Of a DNA stretch of 64,000 nucleotides, positions 1 to 9,605 are shown in pieces. Every line of letters begins with the position of its first letter. Within the stretch, counting starts at the first letter, position 1. The stretch covers positions 1 to 64,000 of the forward strand of contig MWEG01000048.1 in NCBI GenBank assembly GCA_002070945.1. The letters run 5' to 3'. Origin of the DNA: Lentisphaerae bacterium ADurb.Bin082 (GTDB lineage: Bacteria > Verrucomicrobiota > Lentisphaeria > Oligosphaerales > Oligosphaeraceae). Both the position numbers and the translations under genes were made by a program. The notes below the pieces were generated by a model. That model was given only the letters and a program-made list of their open reading frames with translations. It was not told the origin of the DNA and made no database searches.

Positions 1-47
1 CTATGCCCAAATTCCCGGATGGCAAACCAGAAGAGGAGCGAATCTGA
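1..47 (+). CDS. Possible 3' end of an upstream gene
   Basis: A reading frame open at the left edge ends with TGA at 45-47; its last residues are charged (KPEEERI). A perfect 9-bp inverted repeat at 61-82 follows, which would suit the end of a gene. Too little sequence is present to name the product, and the frame could be chance. Confidence 0.3.
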   Translation, partial: MPKFPDGKPEEERI

Positions 48-60
48 AAATTCAAAATTT

Positions 61-88
61 GATTTCGCATCGCTGCGAAATCGTTTCT
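61..88 (+). terminator. Hairpin, possible terminator
   Basis: GATTTCGCA and TGCGAAATC form a perfect 9-bp stem around a 4-base loop (61-82), followed by a short T-rich stretch. It sits between the probable upstream stop codon at 47 and the start of the next gene at 194. Confidence 0.45.
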
Positions 89-193
89 TCCTGGCGCAAA
101 ATGACGCCCGGGAGTTATATTAATAATTTCCCTTTCCAGGCAGACAGGCAGGCGGAGCGAAAGCGTTCGGCCAAAACCGGCGGAGACTTGGCG

Positions 194-1222
194 ATGACAC
201 ATACTTTACCGGAAAAAATTGCAGGCCAAGAGCAGTTGGACGAGTTGCAGAGCCGTCCATCCCAGCGATTGATTGAGATGATGCAGACGCTTGACGGCGA
301 CGTGATGGTGATCGGCGCGACCGGCAAAGTCGGTCCGCACTTGGTGCGGATGGCCTGCCGCGCCGTGCAGGCTTCCGGGGTCTCGCGGCGGGTCTATGCA
401 GTGGCGCGGTCAGATATGGCGGACTTGGAGCAGGCCGGCGCGACGACGATTCGCTGCGATCTGCTTGATCCGGAGGCCGTCGCACGTCTGCCCCTAGTTC
501 GCAACGTGATTTTCCTGGTCGGCTTCAAGTTTGGGGCGGAGTCGGCCAAGTCAATGACTTGGGCGGTCAACGTCATCGCGCCGTATCATGTCGCCCGCCA
601 CTTTCAGGGTTCGCGCATTGTCGCCTACTCCACGGGCTGCGTGTATCCGGTGATGTCGATTCGTTCTGGCGGCGCCACCGAAGACACGCCGCCTGAGCCG
701 GTGGGCGAGTATGCCCAGTCGTGCCTGGGACGTGAGCGGATGTTCGATGTGTTCGCTGACCGCGGCCAGGAGGAAGTTGTCCACTTGCGCCTGAATTACG
801 CCGTTGAATGCCGCTATGGGGTGCTTTACGACGTGGCCAGCAAAGTTATGGCAGGAACGCCGATTGATCTGACGACCGGTTATGCGAATGTGATTTGGCA
901 GGGCGATGTCTGCAACCAGAGCTTGCTGGCCCTGCCCGTGGCGTCCGCGCCAGCCACTATCTTGAATGTGACCGGCCCAGAGATGTTTTCCATCCGTCAA
1001 GTCGCCCTTGAATTCGGTCGGCTGATGAAGCGGACGCCGGTGTTCAGCGGCGAGGAAAATGGCTTTGGCTATTTGAACAATTCCACCCGCGCAACCGGTC
1101 TGTTCGGGTATCCGCAAGTGCCGCTGGCAACGCTGATACGCTGGACAGCAGCCTGGATTCTAGACGGCGGCGCCAGCCTGGGCAAGCCGACACATTTTGA
1201 AACCCAGGACGGGAAATATTGA
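194..1222 (+). CDS. NAD-dependent epimerase/dehydratase-like protein with altered YxxxK
   Basis: A 342-residue extended short-chain dehydrogenase-like protein, expected to be cytoplasmic. The nucleotide-binding glycine motif is seen as GATGKVG near residue 38. The ATG at 194 is chosen because GGAGA lies just upstream; the frame is open further left, but the extra N-terminus does not look like the family. The usual catalytic YxxxK is replaced by YAQSC in this copy, so the Tyr is kept and the Lys is lost. This suggests an unusual mechanism or a binding rather than catalytic role. The cysteine-synthase-like gene starts 38 bases downstream, so the two are probably co-transcribed. The substrate is unknown. 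Confidence 0.75.
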   Translation: MTHTLPEKIAGQEQLDELQSRPSQRLIEMMQTLDGDVMVIGATGKVGPHLVRMACRAVQASGVSRRVYAVARSDMADLEQAGATTIRCDLLDPEAVARLPLVRNVIFLVGFKFGAESAKSMTWAVNVIAPYHVARHFQGSRIVAYSTGCVYPVMSIRSGGATEDTPPEPVGEYAQSCLGRERMFDVFADRGQEEVVHLRLNYAVECRYGVLYDVASKVMAGTPIDLTTGYANVIWQGDVCNQSLLALPVASAPATILNVTGPEMFSIRQVALEFGRLMKRTPVFSGEENGFGYLNNSTRATGLFGYPQVPLATLIRWTAAWILDGGASLGKPTHFETQDGKY

Positions 1223-1260
1223 CGAAGCCGCCTCGATTTCGAACGGCAGAAGGATAATCG

Positions 1261-2196
1261 ATGTCCCCGATTTTACATAGCATCTTGGAAGCGGTGGGAA
1301 ATACGCCCCTGGTTGAACTGCAACGGCTGACATCGCCCGGCGACGCACGGGTCCTAGTCAAGGTGGAGGGCCTCAATGTCGGCGGCAGCATCAAGACGCG
1401 GACAGCCCTGAACATGCTGGAAGCGGCAGAGCGAGCCGGCGCGATTGGGCCGGGGTCGGTCATCATCGAGCCGACCAGCGGCAACCAGGGCATTGGCCTG
1501 GCGCTCGTCTGCTGCCTGAAAGGCTATCGCTGCATCATCGTCATGCCAGATTCCGTCAGCGTGGAACGCCTGAGCCTGATGCGCCTGTACGGCGCGGAAA
1601 CCGTCATCATCCCTGATCACGACAACATCGGCGAATGCATGGACCGTTGCATGGCCAAGGCCTACGAGCTGCGAGACCAGACCCCCGGCGGATTCGTGCC
1701 GCAGCAGTTTGAAAATCCCCATAACCCAGAAGTGCACTACGACAAGACCGGCCAGGAAATCCTGAGCCAGATCGGTGCCGAACGCATCGACGCATTCTGC
1801 AGCGGATTCGGCACCGGAGGCACGCTGAGCGGCATCGGCACCGTCCTGAGAGAACGCTTCCCTGACCTGCTCATCGTCGCCGTCGAGCCGGAAAATGCCG
1901 CTATCCTGGCCGGCGGCGCCATCGGCTCACATCTGCAAATGGGCATTGGCGACGGCTTTATTCCAAAGAATTTGAATACGAGCCTGATCAACGAGAATTT
2001 CATCATTTCGGATGACGAGGCCCTCCAGGTCGCCCGCAACCTGGCGCGGCAAGAGGGACTGCCAGCCGGGATTTCCAGTGGGACGAATGTGGCCTGCGCA
2101 CTGCGCCTGGCGCGACGGCTGGGCTCAGGCAAGACCGTGCTGACCGTGCTGCCAGACTCCTACGACCGCTACTACTCAACGCCGCTGTTTGACTGA
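1261..2196 (+). CDS. Cysteine synthase family PLP-dependent enzyme
   Basis: A 311-residue fold-type II PLP enzyme of the O-acetylserine sulfhydrylase/cystathionine beta-synthase family. Visible motifs are NTPLVEL at the N-terminus, the PLP lysine in GGSIKTR, the substrate loop TSGNQGIG, the phosphate-binding glycine run GFGTGGTLSG, and GIGDGFIP near residue 226. The length matches CysK (about 310). CysK usually has TSGNTG; this protein has Q in place of the second T, as in one subgroup of the family, so the acceptor or donor may not be the standard pair. It probably forms an operon with the SDR-like gene just upstream. Cysteine biosynthesis is the default inference. Confidence 0.8.
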   Translation: MSPILHSILEAVGNTPLVELQRLTSPGDARVLVKVEGLNVGGSIKTRTALNMLEAAERAGAIGPGSVIIEPTSGNQGIGLALVCCLKGYRCIIVMPDSVSVERLSLMRLYGAETVIIPDHDNIGECMDRCMAKAYELRDQTPGGFVPQQFENPHNPEVHYDKTGQEILSQIGAERIDAFCSGFGTGGTLSGIGTVLRERFPDLLIVAVEPENAAILAGGAIGSHLQMGIGDGFIPKNLNTSLINENFIISDDEALQVARNLARQEGLPAGISSGTNVACALRLARRLGSGKTVLTVLPDSYDRYYSTPLFD

Positions 2197-2362
2197 CGGG
2201 CGGCAGCCAGCGCCAGGTGCGGCCATGACATTTGCCGCCAACCGGCGGGCGAAACGGAATTTATTGCTTATAGTATTGATTTGATTTGACGGACTACGAC
2301 GCGGTTCGATCCAGCTGTGGGAGACAGGGGCGAAGCGTAGGCATCAGCTAAGGAGATAGACG

Positions 2363-3574
2363 ATGAGGAAGAACATAATCAGTTTGGCGGCGGCTATGAC
2401 GCTGGTGCTGTCTGCGGCGCCGGCGTGGTCGCAGGCAGAGCAGCGCACCGTCGTGCGCAAGACGATTGTTGACAATCCCAGCATTGGCGTCGCCGTCTAC
2501 GAGGGCAGTCCCGCTTCCCGTGCCAAGTTGGAATCCGTCCTCACTCGGTGCGGATGGTTCCGGATGATGCCGGCCGCCCAGGCGTCGTCGGCACAAATCC
2601 AGATTTTCGCTCGTTGCCAGGAAGTCGGCGGCAAGGCCGCTATAGTTGCCAAGGTCAAGGGCGGCGGCAAGGAATTCGACATCAGCTTCCAGGAAGCATC
2701 GGTCGATTTGGCCGTGTACGCAGCCGTCGATGAAATCCTGAAGCAATTGTACCAGGTGCCGGCTCTCTGTGCCAGGAAAATTGTTTTCGTCATGACTGGC
2801 CAGAATGGCTTGAAGGAGTTGTTCAGCTGCTATCTGGACGGGGGCGGCCTGGAGCGCTTGACCCATAATGACAGCTATAGCACTGAGCCGAGCTGGGGGC
2901 ATCAGCACGCCCTGGTCTACACCATGGCCAAGAACAATGCTCTGAGCGTGGTTTTGATGGACGTTGGCAAGAACCGCCAGCGGGTCGTGTCCAAGGCGCG
3001 CGGCTTGAATGCGAGCGCCGCCCTGTCGCGTGATGGCAGGTACGTGGCTCTGGCTATGAGCGAAGATAATCGGGTCGATTTGTATATGCTCGACCTGGCA
3101 ACCAATGCGAAGACGCGGCTGACGAATGACCAGCACGTCGAATCGTCGCCGTGCTGGTCGCCAAACGGCGAGGAGGTGTGCTTCGTGTCCGACAAGCTGG
3201 GAGTGCCGCAGATTTACCTGATGTCGGCTTCCGGCGGCGCCGCCCGGCGGCTCTCCGTGGGCGGGAATGAATGCGTTTCCCCAGATTGGTCGAGAGTGAC
3301 GAATCGGCTGTGCTACTCCAAACGCAGCAACACCGGGCAATATGTCATCGAAGTGATGGACATGGGCAAGGGCGGCGGCGCTCCGGAAGCGGTGACCGTG
3401 GCAGCTGGAGACTGGGAAGCACCGTCATGGGCGCCGGATGGACGACACCTGGTCTGCACCCGACGCAGTGGACGCAGCCGAGACCTCTATATGGTTGATA
3501 CCTGGCTGAAGGCCTTCTGGCCCATCACCAAAAATGCCGACTTCGCGTTGCCAGCCTGGACGCCGGCGCGGTGA
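2363..3574 (+). CDS. tolB: TolB-like beta-propeller protein, exported
   Basis: A 403-residue protein with a clear signal peptide (basic MRKN, hydrophobic core, cleavage near residue 24 after SAAPAWS). An N-terminal alpha/beta domain of about 130 residues is followed by repeated WD40-like/PD40 blades, seen as recurring S-P/S-x-DG-x-x-V/L and IY/LYxxD patterns such as SPNGEEVCFVSD and APDGRHLVCTRR. This is the architecture of periplasmic TolB of the Tol-Pal envelope system. An AGGAGA sequence ends 6 bases before the ATG. No tolA, pal or tolQR neighbour is present, so the symbol rests on domain layout alone. The gene is convergent with the next one. Confidence 0.75.
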   Translation: MRKNIISLAAAMTLVLSAAPAWSQAEQRTVVRKTIVDNPSIGVAVYEGSPASRAKLESVLTRCGWFRMMPAAQASSAQIQIFARCQEVGGKAAIVAKVKGGGKEFDISFQEASVDLAVYAAVDEILKQLYQVPALCARKIVFVMTGQNGLKELFSCYLDGGGLERLTHNDSYSTEPSWGHQHALVYTMAKNNALSVVLMDVGKNRQRVVSKARGLNASAALSRDGRYVALAMSEDNRVDLYMLDLATNAKTRLTNDQHVESSPCWSPNGEEVCFVSDKLGVPQIYLMSASGGAARRLSVGGNECVSPDWSRVTNRLCYSKRSNTGQYVIEVMDMGKGGGAPEAVTVAAGDWEAPSWAPDGRHLVCTRRSGRSRDLYMVDTWLKAFWPITKNADFALPAWTPAR

Positions 3575-3622
3575 GGCCGCGCAGCGCGGCTGCGGTGACC
3601 TTCCGAATTTATTCCGCCTTGC

Positions 3623-4885
3623 TCAAGGCACTGGCGGCTCTATCCGCTTGATTTCCTCGTACAGCAGCCGGGCCCGGATGGCGTTGCCATTCTTCACCAG
3701 TCGGCGGTGGAGTTCGGCTAGCGGTGCGCGTGGATCCTTGGTCAGGCGGGCGCATTTGCGGAATTCATCCTCGGCTTCGGCTAGGCGATTGCATTCCCAG
3801 TACGCGCAACCCAGCCAGTAGTGTACCTTGTCATCGCCAGGTTCATGCCGACGCAGTTCTTCCAGGCATTCGACGGCATCGGCGTAAAAGGCTATTTTCA
3901 TGGCCGTATAGGTCATGCGCCAGAGCTGCTTTTTGCGCTCTTCCGGGTCGTTTTCTTCTTTTTCCAGCAGCTTTTTCAATTCTTCGTAGTGTTCGAGGGT
4001 CAATGTGGCTTTGGCGGCCATGCTGGGCCCGGTGCAGAGGTTGGTGAGGCGGGATAGGCAGGAATGGCACTCCTCATGCTCGGCATTGTCCAGCTGCAAG
4101 TCACGAAAGACGTCATAATAGAATTGCAGGGCGTCAGCATGGGTTTTGAAGGTCGTGACCGGCGGGCCGGGGAGCATGGACATGGGCAGGCAGTGAGCCA
4201 GGCGACCATCCGGCAGGACGACTATGTGTGGGTTGCAGGAATAACGCTTGAAGCTGATTTTGGCCAGTCGGCCGAAGTGCTCGTCGGAAAACAGGCAGGG
4301 CATGGCGCCGCAGTCTAAGATCAAGGAGTGGCCACGCTTGAGCAGAGCCGGAGCCTGGTCAGCGCACCAGGCGGCCAGCTTGAGCCGCTCCGGAATCGTC
4401 GCCGTACACGGCATGCGCACCATCAGCGAGGGCACCTGGAATTCCTCGAGCCACTCTAACGCAAAGTCATAGCTGGCGTCCAAATCGTTGGCCATCAGCA
4501 GGAATTGCATGGGTATGCGGGCCTCCCGGAGTTCTTTCAGATTGACGCGGATTTCGGCCAAGTCCTGAGCTGCCAGCAGCTCAGGCCGATACAGGCGCCA
4601 GAACAGCGTGCAGGGGTGCTCAATCAAGAGCTTCTTGGCACTGTCAGGCATTAGCCCGGAAACCTCGGTGACAAATTTCAACTTGCGCTTGCGGACGGCC
4701 GTGAAGATATCCTCTAAGTCAGGATGGAGAAACGGCTCGTTGCCCGTGAGCAGAACCGGGATGTCTAACGCGGTGGCGCAGACGTCAAGGGCGCGCTGGA
4801 CGACCGCCAGCGGCATGTCCTCGGGGTGAATGTCCACTTGGAAAGGCAGCTCGACGCGCTTGCGACTGGTGAGAAATAGTTCCAT
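3623..4885 (-). CDS. Radical-SAM-like/SPASM protein lacking the rSAM cysteines, with TPR tail
   Basis: A 420-residue protein. The ATG at 4885 is chosen because GAGGA sits 8 bases upstream; an upstream in-frame ATG would add 30 implausible residues. The N-terminal half resembles a radical SAM domain: LLTGNEPFLHPDLEDIF matches the family TGGEPLLHPDL region. The preceding CxxxCxxC that binds the 4Fe-4S cluster is absent. The middle keeps SPASM-like cysteines (SCNPHIVVLPDGRLAHC, then ECHSCLSRLTNLC). The last 110 residues have the spacing of tetratricopeptide repeats (VHYWLGCAYWECNRLAEAEDEF). It may be a degenerate rSAM protein used for binding or maturation. The real function is unknown. Confidence 0.6.
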   Translation of the reverse strand: MELFLTSRKRVELPFQVDIHPEDMPLAVVQRALDVCATALDIPVLLTGNEPFLHPDLEDIFTAVRKRKLKFVTEVSGLMPDSAKKLLIEHPCTLFWRLYRPELLAAQDLAEIRVNLKELREARIPMQFLLMANDLDASYDFALEWLEEFQVPSLMVRMPCTATIPERLKLAAWCADQAPALLKRGHSLILDCGAMPCLFSDEHFGRLAKISFKRYSCNPHIVVLPDGRLAHCLPMSMLPGPPVTTFKTHADALQFYYDVFRDLQLDNAEHEECHSCLSRLTNLCTGPSMAAKATLTLEHYEELKKLLEKEENDPEERKKQLWRMTYTAMKIAFYADAVECLEELRRHEPGDDKVHYWLGCAYWECNRLAEAEDEFRKCARLTKDPRAPLAELHRRLVKNGNAIRARLLYEEIKRIEPPVP

Positions 4886-5003
4886 GCTGAAAATCCTCGC
4901 TGACAGCAGGGCGCAGAAAGATGCGGAAAAAAATAAACGGCACCCGCTAATCAAATTTACACTGGCAAATGACAATTCCTAACATCAAGTGCGCAAAATG
5001 GAT

Positions 5004-5031
5004 TTGTTTTTGGCGTTTTTTAGAGTATGGT
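5004..5031 (+). promoter_or_regulatory. Possible promoter of the V-ATPase operon
   Basis: TTGTTT, 16 bases, then TATGGT lies about 110 bases before the first ATPase gene, within the divergent gap of 258 bases. This is a weak sigma-70-type match, read by eye. Confidence 0.3.
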
Positions 5032-5143
5032 ATTACTTTCCCTGTCAAATCGTCGAATGGCCGCATTGTTTCCGGCGCAGGCGCGTTTGCAGGCTTGCGT
5101 AGTGAGAGCTTATCCTAAGAATTTATGTTAGAGGCAGCGCATT

Positions 5144-5743
5144 ATGGCAGATGAATTGCAAGCCCTGTTGGACCGTATCACCGAGCAGGAGCTGAAAAAA
5201 GTCGATGCTGAACGGGAGCAGATTCTGGCCCAGGCCAAAGCCGATGCCGCTGAAATCGTCAAAAACGCCAAGGCTGAGGCGGAAGCGGTGACGGCTAAGG
5301 CTCAGCAAGACGCCGACTCTTTGACCCAGAAGGGCGAGGATACACTGCGACAAGCCTCCCGCGACGTCCTCCTGTCCCTGCGCTCAGAATTGGAAAAACG
5401 GGTGACCAAAACGGTCGAAGCCATGATGCGTGAGACGCTGGCAGGCGAAAACCTGGCCGAGGTGATCGTGAACCTGATCACCCAGTTCCTGGCCAAGCAA
5501 GGCGAAACCGACCAGGTCCAACTCCTGGTCAGCCCGGCTGAATTGGCGACCCTGGAAAGAGCGGTCAAGGCGAGAGTGACCGAGGATTTGCGGAAAAACT
5601 GCAACCTGGCGCCGTCCGCCGCAGTCACGGGCGGCTTCAAGCTGGTTTTCAAAAATGCCGGCGTTATGTACGACTTCACGGACCAAGCCCTGGCAGAAGC
5701 GGTCGGGGCGTATCTGAGTCCGCAGATCAGCGCCAAATTGTAA
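5144..5743 (+). CDS. atpE: V-type ATP synthase subunit E
   Basis: A 199-residue peripheral-stalk subunit. Residues 10-90 are an Ala/Lys/Glu-rich helix (EQELKKVDAEREQILAQAKA) typical of the E-subunit coiled coil; the rest forms the compact C-terminal head domain that contacts the A3B3 ring. The length is that of bacterial/archaeal E (about 190-210). It is the first gene of the operon E-DUF2764-A-B-D-I-K, the order known from Chlamydia. The 91-base gap to the next gene contains a run of eight T but no convincing hairpin. No separate G or F subunit was found in the operon. Confidence 0.85.
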   Translation: MADELQALLDRITEQELKKVDAEREQILAQAKADAAEIVKNAKAEAEAVTAKAQQDADSLTQKGEDTLRQASRDVLLSLRSELEKRVTKTVEAMMRETLAGENLAEVIVNLITQFLAKQGETDQVQLLVSPAELATLERAVKARVTEDLRKNCNLAPSAAVTGGFKLVFKNAGVMYDFTDQALAEAVGAYLSPQISAKL

Positions 5744-5834
5744 ACAGCAGGCAGCTCCTAAGATGTTGGGACAGGGACGGGTTTCGTGTTTTTTTTCACC
5801 ATGGCAGCGGATTGATTTTTGGCGGAAGCAGTAG

Positions 5835-6401
5835 ATGATCGGTGATTTGTTTTATTTCCTAAGCAGTCTGCCGCTGTTGCGTTGGGGCGAAAAGCCGCCA
5901 ATGACATACGCGGATTTCCTGGCTAAATGCCGCGAGGCCCTGGGCGATGGCAAGGCCGACTGGCTGGCCAAGGTCAGCCTGACTCTGGACAACGCGCCGA
6001 CAACCGCCCTCGCCGCCCGCTGGCAAGAGAGAGAGACCTTTTTGCGCAATGTCCTGGCAGAGATGCGGGCTTCCCGGCGTCGCCAGAACGCTGAGCGCTG
6101 GCTGCGACCGACGCCCTTGCTGTCCTCCGGCGAACGGAAACGGATTGAGAACGCGATGAGCCAGGCCACGACCTGGAGGCGGGAAGAAGCACTCGACCAC
6201 CTGCGCTGGCAGTACCTGGATGACCTGAGCGTCGGCTATGCCTTTGATACAACCACGCTGGAAATATACGCCATGCGGCTGCGGCTGCTGGAAAAGCAGC
6301 ATTCGCGCCAGGCCGAGCCGGGCCAGGAGGCTTTCGCGGCCATGGTGGCGGCAGGCGTGGAGCAGGCAGCCCAGCCAGACGTGCGCACCGCAGAAGCATA
6401 A
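5835..6401 (+). CDS. DUF2764 family protein of V-ATPase operons
   Basis: A 188-residue protein beginning with the family's characteristic YFLSSLPLLRWGEKPPMTYADFL stretch (positions 6-28; key residues Y, SLP, G, PP, F). DUF2764 proteins sit between atpE and atpA in Chlamydiae and some spirochaetes. The operon has no recognisable subunit C, so this protein may fill that connecting role between stalk and rotor; that is inference from position. It is rich in Arg and Trp and probably alpha-helical, with no signal peptide or membrane segment. It starts 91 bases after atpE and ends 62 before atpA. Confidence 0.75.
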   Translation: MIGDLFYFLSSLPLLRWGEKPPMTYADFLAKCREALGDGKADWLAKVSLTLDNAPTTALAARWQERETFLRNVLAEMRASRRRQNAERWLRPTPLLSSGERKRIENAMSQATTWRREEALDHLRWQYLDDLSVGYAFDTTTLEIYAMRLRLLEKQHSRQAEPGQEAFAAMVAAGVEQAAQPDVRTAEA

Positions 6402-6463
6402 AGGCGGCACAGTTGATTTTTTTGTCTGGAATGAATAAGAGTGGAGCCAGAAGGGCCTGATCA

Positions 6464-8194
6464 ATGAGCGAGAACAGTCTAGGCGGCAAAGTCACCGGCG
6501 TCAACGGCAACATGGTCAGTGTTGCCTTCACAGATCGAGTCACCCAAAATGAAGTGGCATACGTGGTCACCGGCGACAAGGCTCGCCTGAAGTCGGAAGT
6601 GATCCGGGTGCGCGGTCGCGAAGCCGATATCCAGGTGTTTGAAAGCACGGCTGGCGTCAAGATAGGCGATGACGTCGAGTTTACCGGCCAAATGCTGTCG
6701 GTGGAGCTGGGGCCAGGGCTACTGCAGCAAGTCTATGACGGCTTGCAGAATCCGCTGCCAGAGCTGGCCAGGCAAGCCGGATATTTCTTGAAGCGCGGAC
6801 TGTACGTCTACCCGCTGGATCGGGAAAAGGCGTGGGACTACACGCCGGTCGCCAAGGTCGGCGACACCCTCCGCGCCGGCGACACGGTCGGCACGGTCCC
6901 GGAAGGCATTTTCACCCACCGCATCATGCTGCCGTTCGCCTGGGATGGGGAATGGAAAATCACCTGGGCGATAGGCGCCGGTTCCCACCCCATCACGACA
7001 GTCGTCGCCAAGGCCAGCAATGGCGCCGAAGAACGCGAAATCACCATGGTGCAGACCTGGCCGGTTAAGATTCCGATCACCAGCTACCAGGAAAAGCTTC
7101 TGCCGCGTGAGCCGCTGGTGACCCAGGTGAGGATTATTGATACCTTCTTTCCCGTGGCCAAAGGCGGCGCGTTCTGCACACCCGGGCCGTTTGGCGCTGG
7201 CAAGACTGTCTTGCAGCACTCCCTTTCCCAACGCTCCGAAGTCGACATCGTGATTGTCGCGGCCTGCGGCGAACGGGCTGGCGAAGTCGTGGAGATTCTG
7301 CGCGAGTTCCCGCACCTGGAAGACCCGCGCACTGGCCGCCACCTGATCGACCGCACCATCATCATCTGCAACACCAGCTCCATGCCGGTCGCCGCCCGGG
7401 AAGCCTCAATCTACACGAGCGTCACCCTGGCCGAATACTATCGCCAGATGGGCCTGAGCGTCCTGCTGCTGGCTGACTCCACCTCGCGCTGGGCGCAGGC
7501 CCTGCGCGAAGTCTCTGGACGGCTGGAGGAAATCCCCGGCGAAGAGGCCTTCCCGGCCTACCTGGAATCGCTGGTGGCGAGCTTTTACGAACGAGCCGGA
7601 CTCGTCCTCCTCAACGATGGCAACCAGGGTTCCATCACCATTTGTGGCGCGGTCAGCCCGGCTGGCGGCAACTTCGAAGAGCCGGTGACCCAGGCCACCC
7701 TGAAAGTCGTCGGCTCCTTCCTGGCTCTGTCGCGTGACCGCGCCAATGCGCGGCGCTATCCGGCCATCCATCCCCTGGACAGCTGGAGCAAGTACAATAG
7801 CCTGGTCGCCCAGGACAAGGTGCAGGAGGCCAGAGCCATGCTCCGAGCCGGCCATGAAGTTGACCAGATGATGAAAGTCGTCGGCGAAGAAGGCACCCCG
7901 ACCTCCGACTTCGTGACGTATCTCAAGAGCGAATTCATCGACTCGGTCTACTTGCAGCAGAATACGTTTGACAAGGTCGACAGCTCCTGCGGCGCCAAAC
8001 GCCAGGAATACGTGTTTGACAAGCTCCTGGGCGTGCTCCGGAAGAGCTTCAACTTTCCCGGCAAAAACGAAGCCCGCGCCTATTTCCAGCATCTGCGGCA
8101 ACGCTTCCTGGACTGGAACTACGCCGCCTGGGAATCAGAAGCCTTCCAAGAAGCCGAGGCGAAGATCGACGAGATGCTGGCGAGCCAAGCCTGA
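6464..8194 (+). CDS. atpA: V-type ATP synthase catalytic subunit A
   Basis: The 576-residue catalytic subunit. The Walker A motif GPFGAGKT lies near residue 243, within the family block that follows CTPGPFG. Further family marks are the Walker B region (LSVLLLADSTSRWAQALREVSGRLEEIPGEEAFPAYL, 325-360), the A-subunit-specific insert in the N-terminal half, and PAIHPLDSWSKY near residue 432. The length agrees with bacterial A subunits (about 580-590). It hydrolyses or makes ATP at the A/B interface of the cytoplasmic V1 head. AtpB follows after 57 bases. Confidence 0.93.
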   Translation: MSENSLGGKVTGVNGNMVSVAFTDRVTQNEVAYVVTGDKARLKSEVIRVRGREADIQVFESTAGVKIGDDVEFTGQMLSVELGPGLLQQVYDGLQNPLPELARQAGYFLKRGLYVYPLDREKAWDYTPVAKVGDTLRAGDTVGTVPEGIFTHRIMLPFAWDGEWKITWAIGAGSHPITTVVAKASNGAEEREITMVQTWPVKIPITSYQEKLLPREPLVTQVRIIDTFFPVAKGGAFCTPGPFGAGKTVLQHSLSQRSEVDIVIVAACGERAGEVVEILREFPHLEDPRTGRHLIDRTIIICNTSSMPVAAREASIYTSVTLAEYYRQMGLSVLLLADSTSRWAQALREVSGRLEEIPGEEAFPAYLESLVASFYERAGLVLLNDGNQGSITICGAVSPAGGNFEEPVTQATLKVVGSFLALSRDRANARRYPAIHPLDSWSKYNSLVAQDKVQEARAMLRAGHEVDQMMKVVGEEGTPTSDFVTYLKSEFIDSVYLQQNTFDKVDSSCGAKRQEYVFDKLLGVLRKSFNFPGKNEARAYFQHLRQRFLDWNYAAWESEAFQEAEAKIDEMLASQA

Positions 8195-8251
8195 CAGCGC
8201 ATAAAACCACTAGGGTAGAGTCATAACGCAACCTACAGAATTTGGCGGAAC

Positions 8252-9556
8252 ATGAGAAAGATATACCATCGGATCATCCAGATCAGCGGCAACGTGATTA
8301 CGGTCGAGGCGGAAAATGTCGCCAATGGCGAGTTGGCGGAAGTCAAGAGCGACCGCGGCACGTCCCTGGCCCAGGTCATCCGCCTGGACAAGGGACGCGT
8401 CTTCCTGCAAGTCTTTGCCGGCAGCCGAGGCATTTCGACGGACAGCGAGGTGCGCTTTCTCGGCCGGCCCATGCGGGTGTCAGGCTCAGAAGCGCTGCTG
8501 GGCCGCATTTTCACGGGCAACGGCTCGCCGCGGGACAAGGGGCCTTCCCTGGAAGAGAACATGCTCGATATCGGCGGCCCGTCCGTCAACCCGGCTAACC
8601 GCATCATTCCGCGCACCATGATTCGGACCGGTCTGCCTATGATCGATATTTTCAATACCTTGGTGGAAAGCCAGAAGCTGCCGATTTTCTCGGTGGCCGG
8701 TGAGCCTTACAACGAGTTGCTGGCGCGTGTCGCCATGCAGGCCGAGGTCGACATGATCGTCCTCGGCGGCATGGGGCTGAAGCATGACGACTACTTGTAC
8801 TTCAAGGAGACCCTGGATTCGCACGGAGCCTTGTCCCGGACTATCATGTTCATCCACACCGCTGCGGACCCGATCGTCGAATGCCTCCTCGTCCCTGACT
8901 TGGCGCTGGCGGTGGCCGAGTACTTCGCAACCGAGAAAAGCAAGCGCGTGCTGGTGCTGCTGACGGATATGACGAACTTCTGCGACGCCCTGAAGGAAAT
9001 CGCGATCACGATGGAGCAGATTCCCTCTAACCGAGGCTATCCCGGCGACCTGTACAGCCAGCTGGCAGCGCGCTATGAAAAGGCGGTTGACTTTGAAACG
9101 GCCGGCTCCATCACCATCCTGGCGGTGACGACCATGCCGGGTGATGACGTGACCCACCCAGTGCCGGACAATACGGGCTACATCACCGAAGGACAGTTCT
9201 ACCTGGTCAATGGCCGCATCGAGCCGTTTGGCTCCCTCAGCCGCTTGAAGCAGCAGGTCAACAGCGAAACCAGGGCCGACCATCGCGCCCTGATGGACAA
9301 CATGATCCGGCTGTACGCAGAATTCAAGGAAGCTCTCGAAAAGCAGTCCATGGGCTTCCGCATGAGCGACTGGGACCAGAAATTGCTTAAATATGGCGCA
9401 CTGTTCGAAAAGCGGATGATGGACTTGAGCGTGAACATCCCCTTGGAAGAAGCCCTGAACCTTGGGTGGAAAACTATGGCCGAATGCTTCCAACCAGCCG
9501 AAACCGGAATCAAGACCGACCTGGTGAAACAGTTCTGGCCAAAAGACAAGGGCTGA
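8252..9556 (+). CDS. atpB: V-type ATP synthase subunit B
   Basis: The 434-residue non-catalytic nucleotide-binding subunit. It has the B-subunit N-terminus ([19 protein letters not shown], residues 4-22), [24 protein letters not shown] in the position of a degenerate P-loop (near 128-151), and [16 protein letters not shown] with the conserved DMTNF. The P-loop GxxxxGKT is absent, as expected for B. The length fits bacterial B (430-440). It alternates with subunit A in the head ring. It follows atpA in the operon. Confidence 0.93.
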   Translation: MRKIYHRIIQISGNVITVEAENVANGELAEVKSDRGTSLAQVIRLDKGRVFLQVFAGSRGISTDSEVRFLGRPMRVSGSEALLGRIFTGNGSPRDKGPSLEENMLDIGGPSVNPANRIIPRTMIRTGLPMIDIFNTLVESQKLPIFSVAGEPYNELLARVAMQAEVDMIVLGGMGLKHDDYLYFKETLDSHGALSRTIMFIHTAADPIVECLLVPDLALAVAEYFATEKSKRVLVLLTDMTNFCDALKEIAITMEQIPSNRGYPGDLYSQLAARYEKAVDFETAGSITILAVTTMPGDDVTHPVPDNTGYITEGQFYLVNGRIEPFGSLSRLKQQVNSETRADHRALMDNMIRLYAEFKEALEKQSMGFRMSDWDQKLLKYGALFEKRMMDLSVNIPLEEALNLGWKTMAECFQPAETGIKTDLVKQFWPKDKG

Positions 9557-9605
9557 GACGACGGCGCGCTCCGAGCTGAGCCTGTTGATATATGCATGAC
9601 AAGCA

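Noticed and set aside
2348..3340. A 330-codon frame antisense to the TolB-like gene
   Set aside because: The plus strand has a signal peptide and propeller repeats; the antisense product does not resemble a protein family.
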